Assembly: GCA_015222805.1 (NCBI GenBank)
Contig: JADFVZ010000023.1
Location: forward strand, 1-33,256
Source: Pseudomonadota bacterium
Lineage (GTDB): Bacteria; Pseudomonadota; Gammaproteobacteria; Xanthomonadales; SZUA-36
DNA length: 33,256 bases
Direction: 5' to 3'
The translations under genes and the position numbers were made by a program. A model generated the notes under the pieces. That model saw nothing but the letters and a program-made list of their open reading frames with translations, did no database searches and was not told the DNA's origin. This document shows positions 8,221 through 15,415 of the stretch, one piece after another. Every line of letters starts with the position of its first letter. Position 1 is the first letter of the stretch.

Positions 8221-9786
8221 TCAGTGCCTGAAGTGGCGGATGCCGGTGAATACCATGGCGATATCGTGCTCATCAGCCGCAGTAATAATTTCTTCATCGC
8301 GGATCGAACCACCGGGATGGATGATGGCTTTGACACCGGCATCTGCGGCGCTATCGATACCATCGCGGAAGGGGAAGAAGGCATCGGAGGCCATCGCTAC
8401 ACCCAGCAGGGACAGTTTGGTATCGCTAGCCTTCCAGCGGGCTATGCGGGCGGAATCGATCCGGCTCATCTGGCCGGCGCCAACGCCCAGGGTACGCCCG
8501 TCACCGGCGTATACGATGGCATTTGACTTAACCATTTGCGCCACTTTCCAGGCGAAGAGTAAGTCGGCCCACTCAGCTTCGGTGGGTATGCGTTGGCTGA
8601 CCGTCTTACAGTCAGTGCGGGAAAGAATATGCAAATCCCGGTCCTGTACCAGCAAACCGCCGTTGACCTTTTTGATGTCCAGCGAGGCGGGACTGGTGGC
8701 AGGCCATTCGCCACTGACCAGCAGGCGAACATTTTTCTTGGCGGCAAATATTTCAGATACACCGTCTTCAATAGCTGGAGCAATCACGACTTCTACAAAC
8801 TGCTGGTTTAGGATTTGTTCAGCCGTCCCGGTATCCAGTGCCCGGTTAAACGCGATAATGCCGCCAAAGCTGGAGGTCGGATCGGTGGCAAAGGCGCGCT
8901 GGTAGGCTTCACCCAGGGTTTTAGCCTGGGCTACACCGCAAGGATTAGCGTGTTTAACAATCACACAGGCAGGCAGCTCGGAAAATAGTTTAATTGCCTC
9001 AAGGGCGGCATCGGCATCGGCGATGTTATTGAATGAAAGCGCCTTGCCCTGTACCTGTTTTGCCATGGCAATACTGCCGGCAATCGGGCTGGCCTCAGTA
9101 TAGAAAGCCGCCCGCTGATGCGGGTTTTCGCCGTAACGCATGGTTTGTTTCTGTTCGAACTGGGGGGTATAGAAACCCGGCAGGCCGGTTTCTTCACCTG
9201 TTTCATCATATGAGCTCAGATAGGCTGCGATTAGTCCATCATAACGGGCGGTGTGGGCAAAGGCCTTGGTGGCCAGGTGTCGGCGGCTTGCCAGGTCCAT
9301 ATCATCAGCCTGTAGCCTGATCAGCATTTCCGGGTAATCTGCCGGATCAACAATCAGGGTAACATCTGCATGGTTTTTGGCAGCAGCGCGCACCATCGCC
9401 GGCCCACCGATATCGATATTCTCGATGGCTTCTTCCGGGCTGCAACCAGGTCTGGCAATGGTTTCTTCAAAGGGGTAGAGGTTGACTGCAACAACATCGA
9501 TTGGACGTATGTTGTGATCTGCCATAACGGCTTCATCGGTACCGCGGCGGGCGAGGATGCCGCCGTGGATCAACGGCTGCAGGGTCTTGACGCGACCGCC
9601 CATGATTTCCGGAAAACCGGTGTAGGCAGATACATCGGTAACCGCAATATTCGATGCTTTCAGGCAGTTTGCACTACCGCCTGTAGAAAGAATTTCGTAA
9701 CCGGCCTCGACCAGTCCCCGGGCGAATACTTCGACCCCTGATTTATCGGAAACACTAATGAGTGCGAGAGGTTTATGTGCTGTCAT
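8221..9786 (-). CDS. purH: Bifunctional AICAR transformylase / IMP cyclohydrolase
   Basis: It catalyses the last two steps of IMP synthesis: formyl transfer from 10-formyl-THF to AICAR, then ring closure. Of its 521 aa, the N-terminal third is the MGS-like cyclohydrolase domain ([37 protein letters not shown]). The rest is the transformylase domain, with [25 protein letters not shown], the catalytic KHANPCG block and [12 protein letters not shown]. The ATG at 9786 has AGGACCAGG just upstream as a ribosome-binding site. A 118-nt gap to fis contains a TATAAT and a leader hairpin, so purH may have its own promoter as well as readthrough from fis. It heads the purH–purD–uvrD–hydrolase–pyrF series. 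Confidence 0.97.
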   Translation of the reverse strand: MTAHKPLALISVSDKSGVEVFARGLVEAGYEILSTGGSANCLKASNIAVTDVSAYTGFPEIMGGRVKTLQPLIHGGILARRGTDEAVMADHNIRPIDVVAVNLYPFEETIARPGCSPEEAIENIDIGGPAMVRAAAKNHADVTLIVDPADYPEMLIRLQADDMDLASRRHLATKAFAHTARYDGLIAAYLSSYDETGEETGLPGFYTPQFEQKQTMRYGENPHQRAAFYTEASPIAGSIAMAKQVQGKALSFNNIADADAALEAIKLFSELPACVIVKHANPCGVAQAKTLGEAYQRAFATDPTSSFGGIIAFNRALDTGTAEQILNQQFVEVVIAPAIEDGVSEIFAAKKNVRLLVSGEWPATSPASLDIKKVNGGLLVQDRDLHILSRTDCKTVSQRIPTEAEWADLLFAWKVAQMVKSNAIVYAGDGRTLGVGAGQMSRIDSARIARWKASDTKLSLLGVAMASDAFFPFRDGIDSAADAGVKAIIHPGGSIRDEEIITAADEHDIAMVFTGIRHFRH

Positions 9787-9803
9787 TGCCTGGTCCTGTT
9801 AGT

Positions 9804-9822
9804 CGCAGGCAGGCTGCCTGCG
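9804..9822 (-). other. Leader hairpin upstream of purH
   Basis: A perfect 9-bp stem with a 1-nt centre (CGCAGGCAG / CTGCCTGCG) lies between the purH start and the candidate −10 at 9843. In RNA the loop must open by a few bases. No T-run follows, so it is not a simple terminator. It may stabilise the leader or be a protein-binding palindrome. Confidence 0.4.
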
Positions 9823-9842
9823 AATGCTTGTTTCAGCTTGAA

Positions 9843-9848
9843 ATTATA
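9843..9848 (-). promoter_or_regulatory. Candidate −10 hexamer of a purH promoter
   Basis: The minus strand reads TATAAT, a perfect −10 hexamer about 57 nt before the purH ATG, but the −35 region (AGAAAT or TAGAAA at 17–18 nt) is weak. A 13-bp palindrome, TCACAT-T-ATGTGA, sits upstream at 9883–9895 and could bind an activator; I do not see a PurR-type box. Confidence 0.35.
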
Positions 9849-9904
9849 CCCTTTTCAGCCACGATATTTCTATTTCCAGGGTTCACATTATGTGACTTTT
9901 ATCC

Positions 9905-10159
9905 TCAGGCCTTGATCCCATGCTGGCGCATCTTGCTGCGCAGGGTATTACGGGTAATGCCAAGGATTCGTGCGGCATGGCTCTGGTTCCCGGCGGTCTT
10001 TTTCAGTACTTCTTCAATCAGCGGTGACTCTACCGTGGTAATAAATAACTGATGGAGGTTTTCTGGGTCGGTGTTATCCATATCACTAAGATAGTCACGG
10101 GCAACACGGCGTACAAATTCGCGTAAGGGCAGTTCTGTATTATCTGCTTTATCGACCAT
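9905..10159 (-). CDS. fis: DNA-binding protein Fis
   Basis: Fis is a nucleoid-associated protein that bends DNA and activates rRNA and tRNA promoters in fast growth. The 84-aa product ends in the characteristic helix-turn-helix GNQSHAARILGITRNTLR followed by SKMRQHGIKA, close to E. coli Fis (GNQTRAALMMGINRGTLR). The N-terminal dimer part reads ELPLREFVRRVARDYLS. The frame stays open upstream to 10285, but that extension overlaps the preceding gene and does not look like Fis. The ATG at 10159 is 1 nt after the upstream stop, and there is no Shine–Dalgarno sequence of its own, so translation is probably coupled. Fis is often co-transcribed with dusB; here the partner is a DUF3426 gene and dusB is absent. 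Confidence 0.93.
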   Translation of the reverse strand: MVDKADNTELPLREFVRRVARDYLSDMDNTDPENLHQLFITTVESPLIEEVLKKTAGNQSHAARILGITRNTLRSKMRQHGIKA

Positions 10160-10160
10160 G

Positions 10161-10979
10161 CTAGAGGAATCGAATTTCAAAGCCCTGGGCTTCAATTCCG
10201 GGGTCTGCAAATTCGATAACCAGCGGTAGTAAGGCATCGGGTGCCAGGCCATTTCCGGTACTGCTGCGGTCTGCAAGGTATTCATCTGGGGTTAGTTGCC
10301 TGCTGGCAAGCACTCGCTGGCTGGTATTCAGCAAACGCAGCTCAATCACAGGAAGCTCCTGCCGATAATCAGCACGGTTGACCATAGTTAAGCTTAAGAC
10401 CAACGCGCCTGGCTGGCTGGGGTGGGCGTGCATATCGCGGCTGAGAAGTTGGAACAGTTCCGGATTTTTCCGGGACTTTGTTTGCCGGATCTCAACCAGT
10501 CCGAGTCCTTCAGCTGTGGTTCGGATGGTGGGGTTTTCAAGTAATTGCTGGCGATAGTGCCAGCCAAAATTAGCCAGTGTCAGTGGAATAACCAATAGCA
10601 GTAAAGTGATCCACAGCCATTGATGGTTTTTTGCCGGTAACAGGTCCAGCTGATTGGGGTCCGGCTGCCAGTTTTCATTTTGCCCGCTACTTTCATCTTC
10701 CCCGGTGTCTTCATCATCCTGCGGGGTCGCGCCATGATAGCCGCTTGCCGGTGCAGGTTGCTGGCGCTGGTTGGTAAAACGGTGTGAAAGGTGAAACGGG
10801 GTATTCTGCTCGGCTGGTAAGGCCGGCATTTCATCCGGTTCCGGCCAATCATCGAACAGCTGGTTGAGGGTGTTGTATATTTTTCCACAGCGACCGCATT
10901 CTGCTTTACCCTGATCCTGGGCCAGCCAGCTGGCACGGAGTGGATAAATAGCATGGCAATCCGGACAGCGTGTATACAT
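10161..10979 (-). CDS. Zinc-ribbon (MJ0042-type) and DUF3426 membrane protein
   Basis: This is a conserved gammaproteobacterial protein of unknown role, 272 aa. It opens with an MJ0042-type zinc ribbon, MYTRCPDCHAIYPL, with ligands C5, C8, C28 and C31. Next comes an acidic, Pro/Gln-rich linker (about 45–118) and one membrane helix around residues 120–138 (WLWITLLLLVIPLTLANFGW). A C-terminal DUF3426 domain of about 130 residues ends in EAQGFEIRFL. In Pseudomonas a gene of this type lies between prmA and dusB–fis. Here it is directly coupled to fis (1 nt gap). I chose the ATG at 10979 because the zinc ribbon starts there; the frame is open to 11039. The topology suggests a cytosolic zinc ribbon and a periplasmic DUF3426 domain. 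Confidence 0.88.
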   Translation of the reverse strand: MYTRCPDCHAIYPLRASWLAQDQGKAECGRCGKIYNTLNQLFDDWPEPDEMPALPAEQNTPFHLSHRFTNQRQQPAPASGYHGATPQDDEDTGEDESSGQNENWQPDPNQLDLLPAKNHQWLWITLLLLVIPLTLANFGWHYRQQLLENPTIRTTAEGLGLVEIRQTKSRKNPELFQLLSRDMHAHPSQPGALVLSLTMVNRADYRQELPVIELRLLNTSQRVLASRQLTPDEYLADRSSTGNGLAPDALLPLVIEFADPGIEAQGFEIRFL

Positions 10980-11046
10980 GGTAGATAATTCGTTGTTTTT
11001 TAATTGTATGAAGGTTAACCCAGACAGGCGAATAGTCAAGTATTAA

Positions 11047-11212
11047 CTAGGAGTCTGTCGGGTTTAACATGATCTGCTGCGGAAAAGCCGAGTTTGGCCA
11101 GGTTCCCCGCTCTTTTTCGTTACATAGCGGTCTATTCGCCTTAAAAGATCGAAAAATCTGACTCAAATCTTCTTTCCCTCGCTACGATCGGTCAAAACCG
11201 ACAGGCTCCCAG
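11047..11212. mobile_element. MITE-like element, 166 bp, with imperfect terminal inverted repeats
   Basis: The left end CTAGGAGTCTGTCGGGTTT (11047–11065) and the complement of the right end, CTGGGAGCCTGTCGGTTTT, match at 16 of 19 positions. The inside holds no convincing coding frame. The size and the long terminal repeats fit a miniature inverted-repeat transposable element derived from an insertion sequence. No clear target-site duplication is visible: TTAA on the left, GTCC on the right. It lies between the convergently spaced ends of DUF4124 and the start region of the DUF3426 gene. The parent IS family cannot be named without a search. Confidence 0.6.
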
Positions 11213-11244
11213 GTCCGAGTTTTATAAAGAAAGAGAAGGCGGAA

Positions 11245-11883
11245 TTAGCGTCCGGCAGATGGGCCCTGATTCAATTCCCGATAGCGTGCCAGATCTTTGG
11301 CAAACTTGGTGCGTTCATTCGCCATGTCGTTTTGCAGGTTGGCAATTCGGTTTTGCTGTTCGATTACAGCGCCGCGCTGCTGTTGAATTTTTTTGCGTGC
11401 AGCTTCATTAATGGGTTCGTTACGCCGTTGCAGGTTGGCAGCACGCCTAACCTGGTTTCGCAGGCGCTCGCTCTCAGAATCAAGCGCTTTAGCGGCGAGT
11501 TCGATTTCTCCACCATAATTGTCAAGGATTTGTTCCAGGCGGGCGGCAATATCTGCTTCAGAACGGTAGGTGGCCAGCAACAGGCGGCCGAGCTTGCCTT
11601 GCTCGGTGATTTCAGCCACTTTTTCCTCAGCAGCTTTACTTTCTACCTGCTGTTGTGCACGTTGTTCTCGGGTCAGGGGTGCAGAGGTTTCACCGACAGT
11701 CAAACCCTTCTCATTGATTTGTTTATGTCCACGCAGTAATGGCGGTGTTGCGGTGTAGTGAATCGTGCCATCATCATCCGACCATTTGTATACAACTTTC
11801 CCTGCCTGCGCTGTTGAGACAGTTCCTGATAACAAAGCGACGAGAAGGAAAGGGGCAAGCTGCTGGGGAAATTTAGACACCAT
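11245..11883 (-). CDS. Secreted DUF4124 protein with coiled coil
   Basis: A probable periplasmic protein of 212 aa and unknown function. A signal peptide (LAPFLLVALLSGTVSTAQA, cut before GKVVYKW) leads into a DUF4124-type beta module, VYKWSDDDGTIHYTATPP (about residues 30–50). The remainder is highly charged alpha-helical sequence rich in Gln, Glu, Ala and Arg with heptad-like spacing, so it is probably coiled coil. I start at the ATG 11883, which overlaps the end of pyrE by 11 nt; a GTG three codons earlier (11892) is also possible. The overlap suggests co-transcription with pyrE. DUF4124 proteins are common in gammaproteobacteria and often sit next to unrelated housekeeping genes. Confidence 0.82.
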   Translation of the reverse strand: MVSKFPQQLAPFLLVALLSGTVSTAQAGKVVYKWSDDDGTIHYTATPPLLRGHKQINEKGLTVGETSAPLTREQRAQQQVESKAAEEKVAEITEQGKLGRLLLATYRSEADIAARLEQILDNYGGEIELAAKALDSESERLRNQVRRAANLQRRNEPINEAARKKIQQQRGAVIEQQNRIANLQNDMANERTKFAKDLARYRELNQGPSAGR

Positions 11884-12511
11884 AACGCTCACGATAATCT
11901 TTAATTGCTGCGATGTCTACTTTAAGACCGGCCGTTTCGAGCCAGGTGAGCAGGTCTGCCAGGCTGATTACCGGCACTACGGGAAAACCAAATTCAGCCG
12001 CTACTTCCTGTGCGGCTGATAATGCACCCTGTCCGCGTTCCTGCCGATCGAGGGCAATGGCAACCCCAGCAACTTCCGCGCCTGCTTCGCGAATCCAGCT
12101 CACAGACTCACGCACTGAGGTCCCGGCTGAGATAACATCATCCACAATAAGCACCCGTCCGGAGAGCGGTGCGCCTACAAGCTGGCCACCTTCACCATGG
12201 TCTTTGGCTTCCTTGCGATTATAAGCATAGGGCAGGCTTTGCTGGTATTTTTCATCCCAGGCCATGGCAATGCCGGTAGCCAACGGGATGCCTTTATAGG
12301 CAGGGCCGAAGAGCATGTTAAAATTTAGTTCGCTGGCTGCTATGCTGCTGGCGTAACTGTTGCTGAGTACACGCATGGCATGGCCGTCATCAAAACCGCC
12401 GGCATTAAAAAAATAAGGGCTGATACGGCCTGATTTCAGGGTGAATTGACCAAAGCGGAGGATTTTCCTGGCGACGGCCAATTCGATCAGTTTTGTCTGG
12501 TATTCATGCAT
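11873..12511 (-). CDS. pyrE: Orotate phosphoribosyltransferase
   Basis: It transfers ribose-5-phosphate from PRPP to orotate, giving OMP, the substrate of PyrF encoded 8 kb away. The 212 aa match E. coli (213) in length. The PRPP-binding motif is VLIVDDVISAGTS (residues 120–132) and the mobile catalytic loop is NRKEAKDHGEGG (98–109). The N-terminal LKSGRISPYFFNAGGF segment is also typical. The ATG at 12511 has GGAAC about 8 nt upstream. The gene is divergent from lemA, with a 153-nt shared upstream region that must hold both promoters. I see no clear terminator-type attenuator there, unlike the enterobacterial rph–pyrE arrangement. Confidence 0.96.
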   Translation of the reverse strand: MHEYQTKLIELAVARKILRFGQFTLKSGRISPYFFNAGGFDDGHAMRVLSNSYASSIAASELNFNMLFGPAYKGIPLATGIAMAWDEKYQQSLPYAYNRKEAKDHGEGGQLVGAPLSGRVLIVDDVISAGTSVRESVSWIREAGAEVAGVAIALDRQERGQGALSAAQEVAAEFGFPVVPVISLADLLTWLETAGLKVDIAAIKDYRERYGV

Positions 12512-12664
12512 GCGGATGTTCCGGTCAATTTATTAATGCAGGTATTTTATCAGGGCTGGGCGGCTGTGACTTCCTGCACTCGTAATGATTCTGGATTCTA
12601 GTGTATTATTTGAGGCTCTTAAACATCCTGTTTACAGGTATTCTTTTGAACGGAGGGGAATGAT

Positions 12665-13246
12665 ATGTGGATTTTTCTTGGCATTGTTGCCGCGATTGCT
12701 GTTTTTGCTATTTCTGTTTACAACGGTCTTGTGGCCAAGCGTAATCGTTATAAAAATGCGTTTGCACAAATTGATGTGCAATTAACCCGTCGGCATGACC
12801 TGATTCCAAACCTGGTTGAGACCGCCAAAGCTTATATGAGCCATGAAAAAGGCACATTGGAAGCCGTTATTAATGCGCGGAATACAGCAGTTAGTGGTTT
12901 GCAGGCGGCTAAGGCCGATCCTTCTGATCCCGAAGCGATGAAAAAACTGTCGCAAGCGGAGCAGGGATTGTCCGGTGCGCTGGGGCGTTTGTTTGCGCTC
13001 TCTGAGGCCTATCCTGACCTTAAAGCCAACCAGAATATGATGCAGTTATCTGAAGAGCTGACCAGCACAGAAAACAAAGTGTCATTTGCACGCCAGGCAT
13101 TTAACGATGCGGTGATGATTTACAACACCGCTCGCGAATCATTCCCGGCAAACCTGTTTGCGGTTACTTTTGGTTTCGGTCCGGCAGAACTGCTGGAAAT
13201 CGAAGACGAGAAAAAACGCGAAGTTCCAGAAGTTTCATTTAGTTAA
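12665..13246 (+). CDS. lemA: LemA family membrane-anchored protein
   Basis: A 193-aa LemA-family protein. It has one N-terminal membrane helix (WIFLGIVAAIAVFAISVYNGLV, residues 2–23) and a soluble all-helical domain. Family landmarks are RNRYKNAFAQIDVQLTRRHD, LIPNLVETAKAY and the late FNDAVMIYNTARESFP-N segment. A strong ribosome-binding site, GGAGG, sits about 9 nt before the ATG. Its role is not firmly known; in many bacteria it is encoded beside an HtpX-like M48 protease, as here (58 nt downstream). That pairing suggests a shared role in envelope quality control. The name refers to the family only and not to the unrelated Pseudomonas LemA/GacS sensor kinase. Confidence 0.93.
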   Translation: MWIFLGIVAAIAVFAISVYNGLVAKRNRYKNAFAQIDVQLTRRHDLIPNLVETAKAYMSHEKGTLEAVINARNTAVSGLQAAKADPSDPEAMKKLSQAEQGLSGALGRLFALSEAYPDLKANQNMMQLSEELTSTENKVSFARQAFNDAVMIYNTARESFPANLFAVTFGFGPAELLEIEDEKKREVPEVSFS

Positions 13247-13262
13247 TTCACTTTTCAGTTGC

Positions 13263-13286
13263 TGGCCGACACATTGGTGTCGGCCA
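13263..13286 (+). other. Intergenic hairpin between lemA and the M48 protease gene
   Basis: A perfect 10-bp stem, TGGCCGACAC / GTGTCGGCCA, closes a 4-nt loop 16 nt after the lemA stop. No T-run follows, so it is more likely an mRNA-processing or stability element that sets different levels for the two genes than a terminator. Confidence 0.5.
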
Positions 13287-13304
13287 TGCCTTTATGGATA
13301 ACAT

Positions 13305-15233
13305 ATGAATTTCTTTGAACACCAGGAAAAAGCCCACAAGCAGACCCGCTGGCTGGTGTTGTTGTTTGTATTGGCGCTGATTGCAGTAGTGGCGGCGATG
13401 GAACTCATTGTCCTGGTTTTCCTTGGACAGCCCACACTGGAAGGCAGCAAGAGTTTAATAGATCCTGCGTTTTTGAAAAGCAATGCGCCACTGGCGGGTG
13501 GTACTGCAGTACTGACGCTGGCGGTTATTGGATTTTCCACTATGTTCAGGATGGCATCCCTGCGTGCCGGAGGCGGCAAGGTTGCCGTTGAGCTTGGCGG
13601 TGTCCGGGTGGGGGCCGATCCACGTGATCCGTTGCGCCGCAGGCTGCGCAATGTGGTTGAAGAAGTGGCCCTGGCATCCGGCATGCCGGTGCCGGAAATC
13701 TATGTGATGGAAAAAGAGTCCGGCATCAATGCCTTTGCTGCCGGTTATACACCGGCAGATGCCGCAATTGCAGTTACCAGGGGCACCCTGGAGAAGCTCA
13801 GCCGGGATGAACTGCAGGGTGTTATATCGCATGAGTTCAGCCATATCCTAAATGGGGATATGCGCCTGAATATCCGTCTGATTGGTTTGCTGTTCGGCAT
13901 TATGATGCTATCGCTGATCGCCAGGCGGGTGCTTTTCAGTGCTCGTTACACCAGGATTTCCCGTAGCTCTAATAACAACAGCTCGGGTGGTGGGGCGATT
14001 ATGCTGATTGCCGTCGGGGTTTTGGTTGTAGGCTATATCGGCCTGTTTTTTGCCCGCTGGATTAAAGCCGCAGTTTCCCGCCAACGGGAATACCTCGCGG
14101 ATGCATCCGCGGTTCAGTTCACCCGCAACCCGGATGGGATTGCCGGTGCGCTTAAGCGCATAGCGATTGATGCCAATGGCTCATTGCTGGAAGTGGAAAG
14201 TGAAGAAGTCAGCCACATGCTTTTCGGTGAAGGTCGGCGCTCCAGTCTACTAGCGACCCATCCACCGCTGGTTGAGCGGATAAAACGTATCCAGCCACAG
14301 TTTAATCCTGAAGAATTGAAGACTATGGCAGGCAGTATTAAACGTAAGCAAAAGCAGGTTGCCGAAGATGAAGAACAGCTGAGAAATCGGGCGAAGAAAG
14401 GTAAGTCCAGGGGTGGTGCCGGGATGTTTGATGCCGGTAATATAATTGATAATATCGGCAACCCGGACAGCAACCAGCTGATTTATGCAGCGATGGTGGC
14501 CGCTTCCATGCCGTTAGAAGTCCAGTCGGCAGCACGTTCAGCTGAATGGGCGCCGGAAACCCTCTGCCTGCTGTTGCTGGATAAAAACCCAGAAATACGT
14601 GAGCGGCAAATGCTGCTGGTATCCCGCAGGCTGGGTGCCGACAGCGAACAGCAACTGCGCACCCTGCAGGAAGCCCTGCCAGAAATTTCCCCGGAGCAGC
14701 GTTTGCCACTGGCCGAAATGACATTCCCGGCATTAAAACGTCGCCCCGCTGAAGACCTGATGCGCCTGTTGGATACTATCAGGGCCCTGATTACTGCTGA
14801 CGGCAAGGTGGATGTATATGAATACGCCCTGGCGAAAATGCTGGAGGTTATGATCAACGATGCGCTATCTCCAGCTACTGCCAATACTTCAGGGCGTAAA
14901 TCAATTAAATCACTCCTGTCTGATGTGGACTCCCTGTTAATGGTGGTTGCCAGTCTTGGGCAGGCGAATTCGACGGCCGCCGAAAGGGCCTGGAAACTTG
15001 GGATGCAGGCTGCCGGCCTGGGTGTCGGAAGCTATCAGCCGGGTGACTGGCATGAAGTCCTGGATACCAGCCTGACGCGGCTGGACCGTTTGGCTCCAAA
15101 GCATAAAGAAATCCTGCTGCGGGCCTTACTTGCCACCATTACTTCAGATCATCAAGTAAATCTAATTGAAGCTGAGCTGTTACGAGCCATTTGTGCCAGC
15201 CTGCATGTACCGTTACCGATGATTGAGTTGTAA
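13305..15233 (+). CDS. M48 (HtpX-like) membrane metalloprotease with long C-terminal helical extension
   Basis: A 642-aa zinc protease, about twice the length of HtpX (293 aa in E. coli). Two N-terminal membrane helices (about 17–40 and 63–82) lead to the catalytic motif HEFSH (H176, E177, H180). A further hydrophobic pair (about 193–210 and 228–248) and the third zinc ligand, E262, in REYLADASAVQF follow. Beyond about residue 330 comes a basic linker (KRKQKQVAEDEEQLRNRAKK). The remaining 280-residue helical region contains ALITADGKVDVYEYAL and ATITSDHQVNLIEAELLRA, which resemble the paired metal-site helices of TerB-like domains. It follows lemA in the same direction. It probably degrades or clips membrane proteins; the extension may recognise substrates. 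It is not the classical stress gene htpX, so I give no symbol. Confidence 0.9.
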   Translation: MNFFEHQEKAHKQTRWLVLLFVLALIAVVAAMELIVLVFLGQPTLEGSKSLIDPAFLKSNAPLAGGTAVLTLAVIGFSTMFRMASLRAGGGKVAVELGGVRVGADPRDPLRRRLRNVVEEVALASGMPVPEIYVMEKESGINAFAAGYTPADAAIAVTRGTLEKLSRDELQGVISHEFSHILNGDMRLNIRLIGLLFGIMMLSLIARRVLFSARYTRISRSSNNNSSGGGAIMLIAVGVLVVGYIGLFFARWIKAAVSRQREYLADASAVQFTRNPDGIAGALKRIAIDANGSLLEVESEEVSHMLFGEGRRSSLLATHPPLVERIKRIQPQFNPEELKTMAGSIKRKQKQVAEDEEQLRNRAKKGKSRGGAGMFDAGNIIDNIGNPDSNQLIYAAMVAASMPLEVQSAARSAEWAPETLCLLLLDKNPEIRERQMLLVSRRLGADSEQQLRTLQEALPEISPEQRLPLAEMTFPALKRRPAEDLMRLLDTIRALITADGKVDVYEYALAKMLEVMINDALSPATANTSGRKSIKSLLSDVDSLLMVVASLGQANSTAAERAWKLGMQAAGLGVGSYQPGDWHEVLDTSLTRLDRLAPKHKEILLRALLATITSDHQVNLIEAELLRAICASLHVPLPMIEL

Positions 15234-15283
15234 TCTGTAAGAAGTTTCAAAAAAAGCATGTCGTCCTGGCCCTAAATATGTTT

Positions 15284-15363
15284 GTCATCCCGGCCCCCGA
15301 GCCGGGATCCCCTAACCAATAGTACGGTTCCCGATGAGGTCCCGGCTCGGGGGCCGGGATGAC
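15284..15363. repeat. Palindromic intergenic repeat (GC-rich, about 25-bp arms)
   Basis: The left arm 15284–15308 starts GTCATCCCGGCCCCCGAGCC. The right arm 15339–15363 is its reverse complement with one mismatch in 25. Each arm also contains its own CCCGGC/GCCGGG hairpin, a feature of REP/BIME-like dispersed repeats. It lies in the 182-nt gap between the convergent M48 and GMC genes. No T-run follows on either side, so it is not a standard terminator, but it may protect both 3' ends. Confidence 0.75.
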
Positions 15364-15415
15364 GATCTTCTGTTTATCAGAGCTACTTCTCTCCTGTCTG
15401 CAAGGGATGACAGGT

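Noticed and set aside
10162-10285. N-terminal extension of the fis frame up to 10285
   Set aside because: It overlaps the DUF3426 gene, and Fis similarity begins only after the ATG at 10159.
15284-15363. Possible CRISPR or terminator pair
   Set aside because: There are only two arms in inverted orientation, no regular spacing and no T-run; it fits a palindromic repeat better.
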